Below are positions 9,593 through 19,139 of a stretch of 64,000 nucleotides of DNA, one piece after another. The notes below the pieces were generated by a model that searched no databases, was not told the origin of the DNA, and saw only the letters and a program-made list of their open reading frames with translations. A program made the position numbers and the translations under genes. Origin of the DNA: an uncultured Ruminiclostridium sp. (GTDB lineage: Bacteria; Bacillota; Clostridia; Oscillospirales; Ruminococcaceae); contig CANRFO010000011.1 in the NCBI GenBank assembly GCA_947629925.1, forward strand, positions 1 through 64,000, written 5' to 3'. Within the stretch, counting starts at the first letter, position 1, and the number at the start of each line of letters is the position of its first letter.

Positions 9593-10600
9593 TTACCATT
9601 TATAATGACAGTCTTGACATTCAAATTGAGAACGCGCTGTTTTACTAAAAAGACCGAATGCAAAGGCATGGGATATTCTTTTTGAAGCTGATAATGATAT
9701 TATGTTAGTAGAGCCACAAGTAGGACATTTTGGAGCATTTTGTTTAATATTGTGCGGTTCATTTCCTGTTTCGACACTGTGGAGTTCGGTGCTTTTTAAA
9801 AATACTTCCTTTTTATCCTTGAACGCAAACATCTTTATCGCCACAGAGGCAAGCACGCCCACCGCAACGATAACAATAACGCCGATCCAGTCGTAAATAT
9901 CCGTCTGCGTAAGAGCGGTAATATCAAATCCGCCCTCCTCAGCCTGCATCATACCGCAGATGATCGCAAACGCCACAACGATACCCAGCACGGTGGGGAT
10001 AGATATGATGACGTTCCTGATACCGTTCCCCTCAGCGGGAACACGCTTTACCTGCTGTTCGGTGAGAGTGAGGACTTTTCCTGCGAAATATGCTCCCACA
10101 ACGGTCAGAAGCGTTTCGGGTATCATGTAGGTGCAGTTATACGCCAGAGAGTAAAGCAGACCGTCCGTGTCGGGAATGGAAACGCCTGCCCAGACTGTGC
10201 AGCCTGAGATAACGTGGCAGATAAAGCGCAGTACGCAGGCGACAAGTGCGCCCGCAGCAAGGGCAACGCCCTGATCCTTTATCTTTCCTCTGAAAATTCC
10301 GCCCAGACCCATAACGGTGAACGCCAGAACATAGTCAAGCATGATTATGGCTATCACAGCGCCTGCGCTGGTGCCGTATGTAAGGTTTTTCATGCCCATG
10401 AGCATTTGCAGCAGGCTTGCCGTAAAGCCCACGAACAGCCCCCACACCGTTTTATAACGGTAAGCGATGATGATGACGGGCAGCATGCTCAGCGCGGTGA
10501 CAGAGCCGCCGAAGGGCATATCTATCACCTTCACAAGGCTGAGTACAAAGCCCAGAGCCAGCATTACGGCGGATTCCGTAAGTCTTAATGATTTGTTCAT
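9593..10600 (-). CDS. thiT: Energy-coupled thiamine transporter ThiT (S component) with C-terminal zinc ribbon extension
   Basis: Multi-TM ThiT-like sequence (GFVLSLVKVIDMPFGGSVTALSMLPVIIIAYRYK) downstream of a TPP riboswitch; C-terminal CPTCGSTN...CQDCHYKW. Confidence 0.85.
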   Translation of the reverse strand: MNKSLRLTESAVMLALGFVLSLVKVIDMPFGGSVTALSMLPVIIIAYRYKTVWGLFVGFTASLLQMLMGMKNLTYGTSAGAVIAIIMLDYVLAFTVMGLGGIFRGKIKDQGVALAAGALVACVLRFICHVISGCTVWAGVSIPDTDGLLYSLAYNCTYMIPETLLTVVGAYFAGKVLTLTEQQVKRVPAEGNGIRNVIISIPTVLGIVVAFAIICGMMQAEEGGFDITALTQTDIYDWIGVIVIVAVGVLASVAIKMFAFKDKKEVFLKSTELHSVETGNEPHNIKQNAPKCPTCGSTNIISLSASKRISHAFAFGLFSKTARSQFECQDCHYKW

Positions 10601-10644
10601 TCTTGTTTTTTCCTTTCTTTTTGTTTTGAAAATTGCAGGAAAAG

Positions 10645-10678
10645 CATAAAAAAGCCCTGTAAACAAATACAGGGCTTA
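10645..10678 (-). terminator. Riboswitch expression-platform terminator
   Basis: Minus strand AAGCCCTGTA-N7-TACAGGGCTT-TTTT between TPP aptamer and thiT start. Confidence 0.85.
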
Positions 10679-10684
10679 ACAGCG

Positions 10685-10785
10685 ATAAAGTATTTTCCCT
10701 ACGTCGGCATTATCCGAATCAGGTCAATAGGTCGAAACGTCGATCCGTTTCCTCTCAGCCGAAAATATCAGCTCCCTGCGAAAAA
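10685..10785 (-). promoter_or_regulatory. TPP (THI-box) riboswitch aptamer
   Basis: Minus strand GGCTGAGAGG...ACCTGATTCGGATAATGCCGACGTAGGGA matches the THI-box consensus. Confidence 0.95.
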
Positions 10786-10787
10786 AG

Positions 10788-10816
10788 AGTATAGCACATA
10801 TTTTTCCTTTAGTCAA
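10788..10816 (-). promoter_or_regulatory. sigmaA promoter for thiT
   Basis: Minus strand TTGACT (10816-10811), 17-bp spacer, TATACT (10793-10788). Confidence 0.75.
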
Positions 10817-10847
10817 GATGAATTTGCGTAAAATTGCCAAAAAAGTA

Positions 10848-10876
10848 TTGACAAAAGGAAAAAAACGGAGTATAAT
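10848..10876 (+). promoter_or_regulatory. Consensus sigmaA promoter for the rimP-nusA-infB operon
   Basis: TTGACA (10848-10853), 17-bp spacer, TATAAT (10871-10876). Confidence 0.85.
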
Positions 10877-10964
10877 GCTTTAAGGTAGAATAAGGTAGAC
10901 TAAAGACTGAGTGAGCTCAGTCTTTAGTCTTTATATGAAACAATACGAAATTCGGAGAGAAAAT

Positions 10965-11450
10965 ATGGCAAAGCCAAAAGGCGGAAAACGAAACCAAGCG
11001 GAAGCGGTGGAAAGGGAAGCGCTCGAAAGAGTCGCTCCTGTAGTAGAGCGTTTCGGCTATAAGCTGTGGGACGTTGTGTTCGAGAAAGAGGGCGCGCTGT
11101 GGTATCTTCGGGTGCTGTTCGACAAGCCTGAGGGCGGGATAGACACCGATGAATGCGAAGAGATAAGCGAGCCGATAAACAAGGAGATAGATAAACTGTC
11201 CTGCCTGTCCCTCATCGACGTGGCGGAAGCAGGTTCGCCGGGGCTTTACCGTCGGCTTAGAAAGCCTGAGCATTTCCGCGTCAGCATAGGAACAGGCGTT
11301 CAGGCGCAGGTCAAGGCGGAAAACGGCGAACGGTATGTCACAGGGATACTGGAAGCCTATGACGAAGAAAAAAACGAAATAACGGTAAACGGCGAAACGC
11401 TTAAACTTTCAAAATGCATAAAAGTAAACGCCGAGCCTGAAGAAATATAA
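10965..11450 (+). CDS. rimP: Ribosome maturation factor RimP
   Basis: RimP-like sequence and position upstream of nusA. Confidence 0.93.
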   Translation: MAKPKGGKRNQAEAVEREALERVAPVVERFGYKLWDVVFEKEGALWYLRVLFDKPEGGIDTDECEEISEPINKEIDKLSCLSLIDVAEAGSPGLYRRLRKPEHFRVSIGTGVQAQVKAENGERYVTGILEAYDEEKNEITVNGETLKLSKCIKVNAEPEEI

Positions 11451-11475
11451 TAACGTAAACGGAGGAAAACCGAAA

Positions 11476-12552
11476 ATGGCTGCAAAGAAAAACGAGAGCA
11501 TAAACGAGCATGATTTTTTTGAGGCTCTGACACTGCTCGCCAAGGAAAAGGGCATTGAGCCGGAGGTGCTTATCGAAAAGATACAGACCGCTGTCACCAT
11601 CGCCGTTAAGAAGGAATACCCCAGAAGCGAGAACATAAAGTTTGACATAGACTCCGAAACGGGAAAATTCGGCGTTGCGCTGCAAAAAGAGGTCGTTAAG
11701 GATATTGAGGACGAGGCAAACCAGATAACGATCACCGAAGCAAAAAAATATGATAAAAAGCTTAAAGCGGGCGATATGTGTACGATACCTCTCGACACGA
11801 AGCATTTCGGACGAATTGCCGCCCAGACCGCCAAGCAGGTCATGAAGCAGGGCATAAAGGACGTGGAGCGCAGCAAGCTGGTCGAGCAGTGGGGCGAGAT
11901 ACAGAACGAAGCCGTTACCGTTCGCGTTACCAGAGTCGAGCCTGCCACGAAGAATGCGATGGTGGAGATAAAAGGGACCGAGGTGCCTCTGTTCCGCAGT
12001 GAACAGCTCCCCGCCGACGATCTCCGTGAGGGAGATATGATAAAGGTCTATGTCAGCGGAGCTTCCGCCGCCGACCGCCGCCCGATGCTGAAGATAAGCC
12101 GTATCAGCAGAGATCTTATAAAGCGTCTGTTTGAGATAGAAGTCCCTGAAATTTATGAGGGGATAGTGGAGATAAAGTCCATCAGCCGCGAGCCGGGACA
12201 GCGCAGTAAAATGGCGGTCATCAGCAACGACCCCAACGTGGACGCTCTCGGCGCCTGCATAGGTCCTCAGAGGAGCAGGATATCCAAGATTTGCGAGGAG
12301 CTTAAAGGGGAAAAGATAGACATAGTAATTTACAGCGACGATCCCGCCGAGTTCATAAAGCAGGCGTTAAAGCCCGCCGACGTGCTGAGCGTGGAGATAC
12401 CAGAAGAAGGCGTAAAATCCTGCACTGTGCTTGTTCCCGACAATCAGCTCTCCCTTGCCATCGGAAACAAGGGACAGAACGCAAAGTTGGCGGCACGGCT
12501 CACAGGCTATAAGATAGACATAAAGCCCGAAAGCGGATTTTTCGAGGGCTGA
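11476..12552 (+). CDS. nusA: Transcription termination/antitermination protein NusA
   Basis: S1/KH motifs: VRVTRVEPATKNAMVEIKGTEVPLFRSEQ, GACIGPQRSRI, LAIGNKGQNAKLAARLTG. Confidence 0.97.
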   Translation: MAAKKNESINEHDFFEALTLLAKEKGIEPEVLIEKIQTAVTIAVKKEYPRSENIKFDIDSETGKFGVALQKEVVKDIEDEANQITITEAKKYDKKLKAGDMCTIPLDTKHFGRIAAQTAKQVMKQGIKDVERSKLVEQWGEIQNEAVTVRVTRVEPATKNAMVEIKGTEVPLFRSEQLPADDLREGDMIKVYVSGASAADRRPMLKISRISRDLIKRLFEIEVPEIYEGIVEIKSISREPGQRSKMAVISNDPNVDALGACIGPQRSRISKICEELKGEKIDIVIYSDDPAEFIKQALKPADVLSVEIPEEGVKSCTVLVPDNQLSLAIGNKGQNAKLAARLTGYKIDIKPESGFFEG

Positions 12553-12568
12553 GGAGCGGTGAACGGCA

Positions 12569-12838
12569 TTGGAAAAGAAAGTACCTATGAGAAAATGCCT
12601 CGGCTGTGAGGAAATGCTGGGGAAAAAGGGACTGCTCCGCATAGTAAGGAGCAAGGAGGGAGAGATCTCCCTTGACCTTACAGGAAAAAAGTCGGGCAGA
12701 GGCGCTTATATCTGCAAAGACCTTGCCTGCTTTGAAAAAGCGGTGAAGAAAAAAGCCTTCGAGCGCTCCTTCAAATGCAAAATTCCCGACGAGGTGTACG
12801 ACAGGCTGAAGCAGGAAATAATAACCGAGGAAGAATAA
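12569..12838 (+). CDS. ylxR: YlxR/RnpM (DUF448) family protein
   Basis: PMRKCLGCEEM...GRGAYICKD; between nusA and infB; TTG start. Confidence 0.93.
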   Translation: MEKKVPMRKCLGCEEMLGKKGLLRIVRSKEGEISLDLTGKKSGRGAYICKDLACFEKAVKKKAFERSFKCKIPDEVYDRLKQEIITEEE

Positions 12839-12840
12839 AG

Positions 12841-13149
12841 ATGAATATTTCAACTCTTGGACTTATGAAGAAAAAGGACGTTCTCATAACGGGCTTCGAC
12901 GCGGTTGAAAGGGAAATTAAAGACCCGTCCTCAAAGGTCTGTGGGATTTTTCTTGCAAGCGACCTGTCACCAAAATCCAAAAAGGAAATATTATTTTTAA
13001 GAGATAAATTTTGTTCCCGCCTTGAGATCGCCGTTCTCCCCGCAGGTATGGAGGAAACAGGGGCGATACTGGGAAAGAAAACGGGGATAATCGCCGTCAC
13101 GGACGAGGGCTTCTGGAAGTCCTTCGCCAAAGACTGCGAAAAGCTATAA
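12841..13149 (+). CDS. ylxQ: L7Ae-family ribosomal protein YlxQ
   Basis: Position and L7Ae-like sequence; start chosen at ATG 12841. Confidence 0.8.
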   Translation: MNISTLGLMKKKDVLITGFDAVEREIKDPSSKVCGIFLASDLSPKSKKEILFLRDKFCSRLEIAVLPAGMEETGAILGKKTGIIAVTDEGFWKSFAKDCEKL

Positions 13150-13189
13150 AAACAAAAAATCATATCTACTTATTCTTGGGGGATATTTA

Positions 13190-15799
13190 ATGGAAAGCAA
13201 CAAAGCAAAAATCAGAGATTTCGCAAAGGACCTTAACAGCGCTCCCGCCGACCTTATCGGCATAGTTTCTCAGTACACGGGAGTTGAGAAAAAAGTCGGC
13301 TCCACCTTCGTGGGCGAGGAGCTGGACATCATTCTGGACAAACTGACTCAGGACAATCAGGTAAAGAACTTCGACGAGTATTTCGCCGAGGGAGATAAGG
13401 CACGCGCCGCCAAAGCCGAGGAAGCAAAAAAAGCTGAAGAAGCGGCAAAGAAAGCTGCTGAAGAGGTTAAGAAGGCTGAGGAGAAGAAAAAGGCGGAGGA
13501 GGCTAAAAAGGCAGAGGAAGCCAAGAAAGCCGCCGCTGCAAAGAAAGCCGCCGAGGAGGCTAAAAAGGCTGAGGAAGCGGCAAAGAAGGCCGCCGAGCAA
13601 AAGGCTGCCGAAAAGCCCAAGCCTGCTCCCAAACCTGAAAAGCCCAAGCAGGAAGCAAAGCCTGCTGAAAAGCCCCAGCCGCCCAAAAAGGAGAAAACTC
13701 CCAAGATACTGCCCAAGCAGCCTGCCGCCAAGGTGGACATCAGCACCATAAAGACCAACGAGCCGCCTGTCGCCAAGCGCAAGGAGAAAAAGGAAAATAC
13801 CGAGCAGAAGCGGGGCGAGCAGGTCACCAAGCACGTTGACACAAGGGGCAGCTACGTTGACCTTGACAAGTACAACGAAAAGTACGAGTCCATAGCCACT
13901 CAGACTTCGGGCAGAGGCGATTTTTCAGGCAGAAAGCAGAAGATAGAGCAGAAGAGCCGCCAGAAAAAGGGTCAGTACGGCAACAAGAACGTGCGTGAGA
14001 CCGAGGCTCAGAAGCTGAAGCGTCTTGAACTGGAAAGAGCCAGAAAGCAGCAGCTTAAAGTCCTTATCCCCGACGAGATAGTTGTGTCCGAGCTTGCTTC
14101 AAGGCTTAAGGTGAACGCCGCCGAGGTTATAAAGCAGCTGATGAAACTGGGCGAGATGTGTACAATAAACCAGACCATAGATTTTGACACCGCCGCGCTT
14201 GTAGCGGAGGAGCTGGGCGCAAAGGTGGAAAAGGAAAAGATAGTCACCATCGAGGAACGCCTGTTCGTGGAGGAAGAGGATCAGGAGGACAATCTCCAGC
14301 CCAGAAGCCCCGTAGTCGTTGTTATGGGACACGTTGACCACGGCAAGACCTCTATCCTCGACTACATCAGAAACGCCCACGTTGCCGCAGGAGAGGCGGG
14401 AGGAATTACCCAGCACATCGGCGCTTACAGAGTTAAGGTTGACGGCAGGGACATCACCTTCCTGGATACCCCCGGACACGAGGCGTTTACCGCTATGAGA
14501 GCCAGAGGAGCCAAGATAACGGATATAGCGGTGCTGGTAGTTGCCGCCGACGACGGCATAATGCCCCAGACCGTTGAGGCTATCCACCACGCCAAGGACG
14601 CAGGCGTAAGCATAATCGTAGCCATAAACAAAATGGATAAACCGGGTGCAAATCCCGAAAAGATAAAGCAGGAGCTTACCGAACACGACCTGCTTTGCGA
14701 GGAATGGGGCGGCGACGTTATCTGCGTTCCCGTTTCCGCAAAGACGGGCGAGGGAATGGACACCCTGCTTGAAATGATAAACCTTACCGCCGACGTTATG
14801 GAGCTTAAGGCAAATCCCGACCGCCTTGCAAAGGGCGCAGTAATCGAGGCAAGACTGGACAAGGGCAGAGGTCCTATCGCGACCTTGCTCGTGCAGAACG
14901 GCACGCTCCACGCAGGCGACGTTATCATCGCAGGCACCGCTGTGGGACACGTTCGCGTTATGCGTGACGACACGGGACGCTCCATCAAAGAGGCAGGACC
15001 CAGCGTTCCTGTTGAAATTATGGGACTTGGCGAAGTCCCCGCCGCAGGCGATACCTTTGCCGCCGTTGAGGACGAAAAGCTGGCGAGAGAGCTTGTTGAA
15101 AAGCGCAAATTCGAGGAGAAAGAGGCTCAGTTCAGCCTGTACCAGAAGGTAACTCTCGACAACCTGTTCGCTCAGATAGAAGAGGGCGAGATGAAAGAGC
15201 TTCGCCTTATCGTCAAGGCGGACGTTCAAGGCTCGGTGGAAGCTGTTAAGCAGTCCCTTGAAAAGCTGTCCAACAGCGAGGTGAGGGTGAGAGTTATCCA
15301 CGGCGCAGTGGGCGCAGTAAGCGAAAGCGACGTAATGCTCGCAAGCGCGTCAAACGCTATAATCGTGGGCTTTAACGTAAGACCCAATCCCGCCGCCCAG
15401 GAAAACGCAAAGCGTGACGGCGTTGACATAAGACTTTACCGCATAATTTACGACGCAATAGAAGAAGTTGAGACCGCTATGAAGGGCATGCTGGCTCCCA
15501 AGTACAGGGAAGTCATGCTTGGCAAGGCGGACGTGCGCATGACCTACAAGATAACGGGCGTAGGATCTGTTGCGGGCTGCTACGTCACCGAGGGCAAGCT
15601 CCAGCGCAGCACTATGATAAGAGTAGTGCGCGACGGCATAATCGTTGCGGACGACAAGATAGCGGGCTTAAAGCGTTTCAAGGACGACGCCAAGGAAGTG
15701 GCGCAGGGCTTTGAGTGCGGCGTTTCGCTGGAAAAATTCGGCGACATCAAGGAAGGCGACGTATTTGAGTGCTATTATCTGGAAGAATACAGAGATTAG
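13190..15799 (+). CDS. infB: Translation initiation factor IF-2
   Basis: [23 protein letters not shown] GTPase motifs; long K/A/E-rich N-terminus. Confidence 0.98.
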   Translation: MESNKAKIRDFAKDLNSAPADLIGIVSQYTGVEKKVGSTFVGEELDIILDKLTQDNQVKNFDEYFAEGDKARAAKAEEAKKAEEAAKKAAEEVKKAEEKKKAEEAKKAEEAKKAAAAKKAAEEAKKAEEAAKKAAEQKAAEKPKPAPKPEKPKQEAKPAEKPQPPKKEKTPKILPKQPAAKVDISTIKTNEPPVAKRKEKKENTEQKRGEQVTKHVDTRGSYVDLDKYNEKYESIATQTSGRGDFSGRKQKIEQKSRQKKGQYGNKNVRETEAQKLKRLELERARKQQLKVLIPDEIVVSELASRLKVNAAEVIKQLMKLGEMCTINQTIDFDTAALVAEELGAKVEKEKIVTIEERLFVEEEDQEDNLQPRSPVVVVMGHVDHGKTSILDYIRNAHVAAGEAGGITQHIGAYRVKVDGRDITFLDTPGHEAFTAMRARGAKITDIAVLVVAADDGIMPQTVEAIHHAKDAGVSIIVAINKMDKPGANPEKIKQELTEHDLLCEEWGGDVICVPVSAKTGEGMDTLLEMINLTADVMELKANPDRLAKGAVIEARLDKGRGPIATLLVQNGTLHAGDVIIAGTAVGHVRVMRDDTGRSIKEAGPSVPVEIMGLGEVPAAGDTFAAVEDEKLARELVEKRKFEEKEAQFSLYQKVTLDNLFAQIEEGEMKELRLIVKADVQGSVEAVKQSLEKLSNSEVRVRVIHGAVGAVSESDVMLASASNAIIVGFNVRPNPAAQENAKRDGVDIRLYRIIYDAIEEVETAMKGMLAPKYREVMLGKADVRMTYKITGVGSVAGCYVTEGKLQRSTMIRVVRDGIIVADDKIAGLKRFKDDAKEVAQGFECGVSLEKFGDIKEGDVFECYYLEEYRD

Positions 15800-15838
15800 T
15801 TAAAAGCGCAGAGCACGCTGCAAAACGGGGGTGAGCAA

Positions 15839-16195
15839 TTGCCTAATCATAACATCGGACGTCTCACCGAGGACGTTAAAAGAGAAATATCCGTGGCTAT
15901 GACTCAGCTTAAAGACAAGCACATTTCCCAAGGGATAGTGACTGTCACAAGAGTTGAGCTTACAAATGATTTGAGTTACTGCAAGGTGTACGTCAGCGCT
16001 ATGGGCGGAGCAAAGACCGCCGAGGCGGTAAAGACCCTGCAAAAGGCGGAGGGCTTTTTCAAGCGGCAGATAAACGCCCGCATAAAAATGCGGAAAATGC
16101 CTGAGATAACCTTTATTGCGGACGATTCTCTGGATTATTACGAAAAGATAAACAACATCATAGCGGGATTGCCCGATTCGGATAAGGAAAGCTGA
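15839..16195 (+). CDS. rbfA: Ribosome-binding factor A
   Basis: RbfA-like sequence (ISQGIVTVTRVELTNDLSYCKVYVS), TTG start, operon position. Confidence 0.95.
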   Translation: MPNHNIGRLTEDVKREISVAMTQLKDKHISQGIVTVTRVELTNDLSYCKVYVSAMGGAKTAEAVKTLQKAEGFFKRQINARIKMRKMPEITFIADDSLDYYEKINNIIAGLPDSDKES

Positions 16196-16291
16196 AATCC
16201 TGCTCACGGAAAAATTTCGGACAGAAACTAAAAAATGCTCCCGCATTACGGGAGCGCACGAGCCGCACAGCGGCGAAAGGATCTCTCAACA

Positions 16292-17251
16292 ATGAACAAA
16301 GCCACCAACATCACTCTGGAGCAAGCGGCGGAGCTTATCCGCCAAAACGACGATTTTCTCATTCTCTCCCATGCAAATCCCGACGGGGACACCTTCGGCT
16401 GTTCATACAGCCTTTGCGGAGCGCTGCAAAGCATAGGAAAACGGGCAAAGATAGCCTGCGCAGACCCATTATCACAGCGTTTTTCCTATATGAAAAAGGC
16501 AGTAATACCGCAGGAGTTTGAGGAAAAGACCATAATTTCCGTTGACGTGGCGGACAAGGCGCTTTTAGGAAAATTGGAGGAGGTCTACGGCGACAAGGTG
16601 GATCTGGCTATCGACCACCACCTTTCCCACGTTCCTTTTGCAAAGCACATTTACGTTGACGACACCGCCGCGGCGGCGTCTGAGATAATATACGACCTGA
16701 TACAGCTTTTAGGCGCAGACATGAACGCGGATATCGCCGTCTGCCTTTACACGGGGATAGCCACCGACACAGGCTGCTTCAAATACGGCAGCACCACCCG
16801 CCTTACTCACGAAAAGGCGGGAAAGCTGATAGACTGCGGCTTTGATATGGGAACGCTGAACTACGTTCTGTTCGATATGAAATCCAAGGCGAGAATTTTG
16901 CTGGAGCAAAAGGTCTTGCAGGATATGGAATTTTTTGCCGACGACAAGGGCGCGATAGTCGTCCTGACAGAAGAGTTGATGAACAGCGTGGACAGCGAGG
17001 ACATAAACGGCATTTCCTCCCTGCCCCGCGAGATAGAGGGAGTTGAGGTGGGCGTCGTGCTGAAACAGCGTGAGGACGGCTGGAAAGCCTCAATGCGCTC
17101 CAACAACGTGAACGTTCAGGAGGTATGCGGACTGTTCGGCGGCGGCGGACATATCAGGGCGGCGGGCTGTTCCTTCAAGCATATGACCGCCGAGGAGGCA
17201 AAGGCGCAGATAATAAAAGCCGTCACCGATGCGATAAATAATCTGAAATGA
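16292..17251 (+). CDS. nrnA: DHH-family phosphoesterase / nanoRNase-pAp phosphatase
   Basis: SHANPDGDTFGC, IDHHLSH, GGGGHIRAAGC motifs. Confidence 0.93.
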   Translation: MNKATNITLEQAAELIRQNDDFLILSHANPDGDTFGCSYSLCGALQSIGKRAKIACADPLSQRFSYMKKAVIPQEFEEKTIISVDVADKALLGKLEEVYGDKVDLAIDHHLSHVPFAKHIYVDDTAAAASEIIYDLIQLLGADMNADIAVCLYTGIATDTGCFKYGSTTRLTHEKAGKLIDCGFDMGTLNYVLFDMKSKARILLEQKVLQDMEFFADDKGAIVVLTEELMNSVDSEDINGISSLPREIEGVEVGVVLKQREDGWKASMRSNNVNVQEVCGLFGGGGHIRAAGCSFKHMTAEEAKAQIIKAVTDAINNLK

Positions 17252-18141
17252 ACGGCATAATCTGCATTTACAAGGAAAAGGGCTGGACGTCCTTTGACGT
17301 TGTGGCAAAGGCGAGGGGAATTTTCTCCACGAAAAAGATAGGTCACGGCGGGACTCTCGACCCGATGGCGGAGGGAGTTTTGCCCTTGTTCGTGGGAAAC
17401 GCCGCAAAAGCCGCCGATTTCTGCCCCGATGAGGGAAAGGCGTACAAGGCGGGCTTTAAGCTGGGACTCACAACGGACACAGAAGATATTACGGGAAAGA
17501 TACTTTCCCAAAGCGATAAAATAATAGATAAAAAAACGCTGCTTGACGCTGCGGCGGGATTTAAGGGGGAGATAATGCAGACCCCGCCTATGTATTCCGC
17601 CGTAAAAGTAAACGGACAGCGGCTTTACGCCCTTGCAAGACAGGGGATAGAGGTGGAGCGCAAGCCCCGCCCCGTTACGATATACGAGTTAAACATAGAC
17701 GAATACGAAAACAACGAGGGCGTGATGACGGTGTCCTGCTCAAAAGGCACCTACATACGCACCCTGATAAGCGATATAGGAAAGAAAACAGGCGCAGGCG
17801 CCGTTATGACAAGCCTTGTCCGCACCCGCTCAGGCATTTTCACCCTGAGCGACTGTTACAAGCTCTCTCAGCTTGAGGGCAAAACTGAGGAGGAGCTGGA
17901 ACAGCTGCTTATCCCTGTGGGAAAGCTGTACGAGGCATTACCCAAGGCAAAGCTGGACGAGGTACAGACGAGAATGTTCCTAAGCGGCGTGGTGCTTGAC
18001 CCAAACAGAATTTCACTTGACCGCCTTTATGACGGAAATTATTATATAGAAAGCGCACAGGGCGCATTTTTAGGAGTAGGCAGGACGGAAGGCGATTCCC
18101 TTAAGGTCCTGCGCCGCTTCATCACTACGGAGGCAAAATGA
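17248..18141 (+). CDS. truB: tRNA pseudouridine(55) synthase TruB
   Basis: GHGGTLDPMAEGVLPLF and YKAGFKLGLTTDTED motifs. Confidence 0.97.
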   Translation: MNGIICIYKEKGWTSFDVVAKARGIFSTKKIGHGGTLDPMAEGVLPLFVGNAAKAADFCPDEGKAYKAGFKLGLTTDTEDITGKILSQSDKIIDKKTLLDAAAGFKGEIMQTPPMYSAVKVNGQRLYALARQGIEVERKPRPVTIYELNIDEYENNEGVMTVSCSKGTYIRTLISDIGKKTGAGAVMTSLVRTRSGIFTLSDCYKLSQLEGKTEEELEQLLIPVGKLYEALPKAKLDEVQTRMFLSGVVLDPNRISLDRLYDGNYYIESAQGAFLGVGRTEGDSLKVLRRFITTEAK

Positions 18142-19046
18142 CAGATATTACCGCTAATGGCGCTTTCAGCCGCAAAACGGCGGTGGCGCTGGGATTTTTT
18201 GACGGTCTGCATCTGGGGCATATCGAGGTCATACGGCAGGCTTTGATGAAAACCGAATATCCCTCCGTGGTGTTCACCTTCAACGAAAATACCCCTTTGC
18301 CCAAATTCAAGACGGAAGAAAAGATAATCACCCACGATATGAAGCTGTTTTTGCTGGACAGGGCGGGCGTTGACCACATCTACGCCCCCGACTTCAACGA
18401 CGTGAAGAATATGACGGCGGAGCAGTTTGTCAGCGAGATACTTGTGAATAAGCTGAATGCGGGCTTTGTTTCCTGCGGCTACGACTTTCGCTTTGCAAAG
18501 GGCGGTCAGGCGGACGCAGACGCCCTGCGCAGACTTTGTCAGCCTTTGGGAATAGAAGTATGCGTAGTCCCCGCCGTTCGGATAAACGGCGAAACGGTAA
18601 GCTCCACCCTGATAAGAAAGCTGATAAAAAGCGGCGAGATTGAAAAGGCGAACGAGCTTTTAGGCTACGAGCTGACCTATTCGCTGGAGGTGGTACACGG
18701 CAAGAAAAACGGCAGGAAAATGGGCTTTCCCACCATAAATCAGCTTATCCCCGACGGAATGGCGGTGCCGAAATTCGGCGTTTACAAAAGCATAACCTCC
18801 GCCGAGGGAAAGGAATATCCCTCGATCACCAACATAGGCGTCCGCCCCACTGTGACCCTTGAAAAAGGGGAGATACGCCGCCCTGTTATGGAAACGCACA
18901 TCATCGGCTTTGAGGGGGATTTGTACGGCAGAACGGTTTTGGTTTCTCTCTGCGGCTATATGCGGGAGGAACGGAAGTTCAGCGGCTTTGACGAGCTGAA
19001 AAAGCAGCTTTCCGAGGACAAAAAAGCCGCCGCGGGCAAGAAGTAA
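18138..19046 (+). CDS. ribF: Bifunctional riboflavin kinase/FAD synthetase
   Basis: GFFDGLHLGH, CGYDFRFAKGG, SSTLIRKLIKSGEI, GRKMGFPTIN. Confidence 0.97.
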   Translation: MTDITANGAFSRKTAVALGFFDGLHLGHIEVIRQALMKTEYPSVVFTFNENTPLPKFKTEEKIITHDMKLFLLDRAGVDHIYAPDFNDVKNMTAEQFVSEILVNKLNAGFVSCGYDFRFAKGGQADADALRRLCQPLGIEVCVVPAVRINGETVSSTLIRKLIKSGEIEKANELLGYELTYSLEVVHGKKNGRKMGFPTINQLIPDGMAVPKFGVYKSITSAEGKEYPSITNIGVRPTVTLEKGEIRRPVMETHIIGFEGDLYGRTVLVSLCGYMREERKFSGFDELKKQLSEDKKAAAGKK

Positions 19047-19139
19047 AATGTCAGGCAACAATCACCTTGCTGTCACTTTAACATGATAAAATAATTCTGA
19101 TGAGATCATCGCCGTTTAACGGCGGGAAGGAAAAAATAA

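Noticed and set aside
13187-13834. 215-aa minus-strand ORF rich in Leu/Phe/Gly opposite the infB N-terminus
   Set aside because: Antisense of K/A/E-rich repeats gives a fake hydrophobic protein
14099-15301. 400-aa minus-strand ORF opposite infB
   Set aside because: Antisense shadow of a certain infB coding sequence; no RBS or domain features
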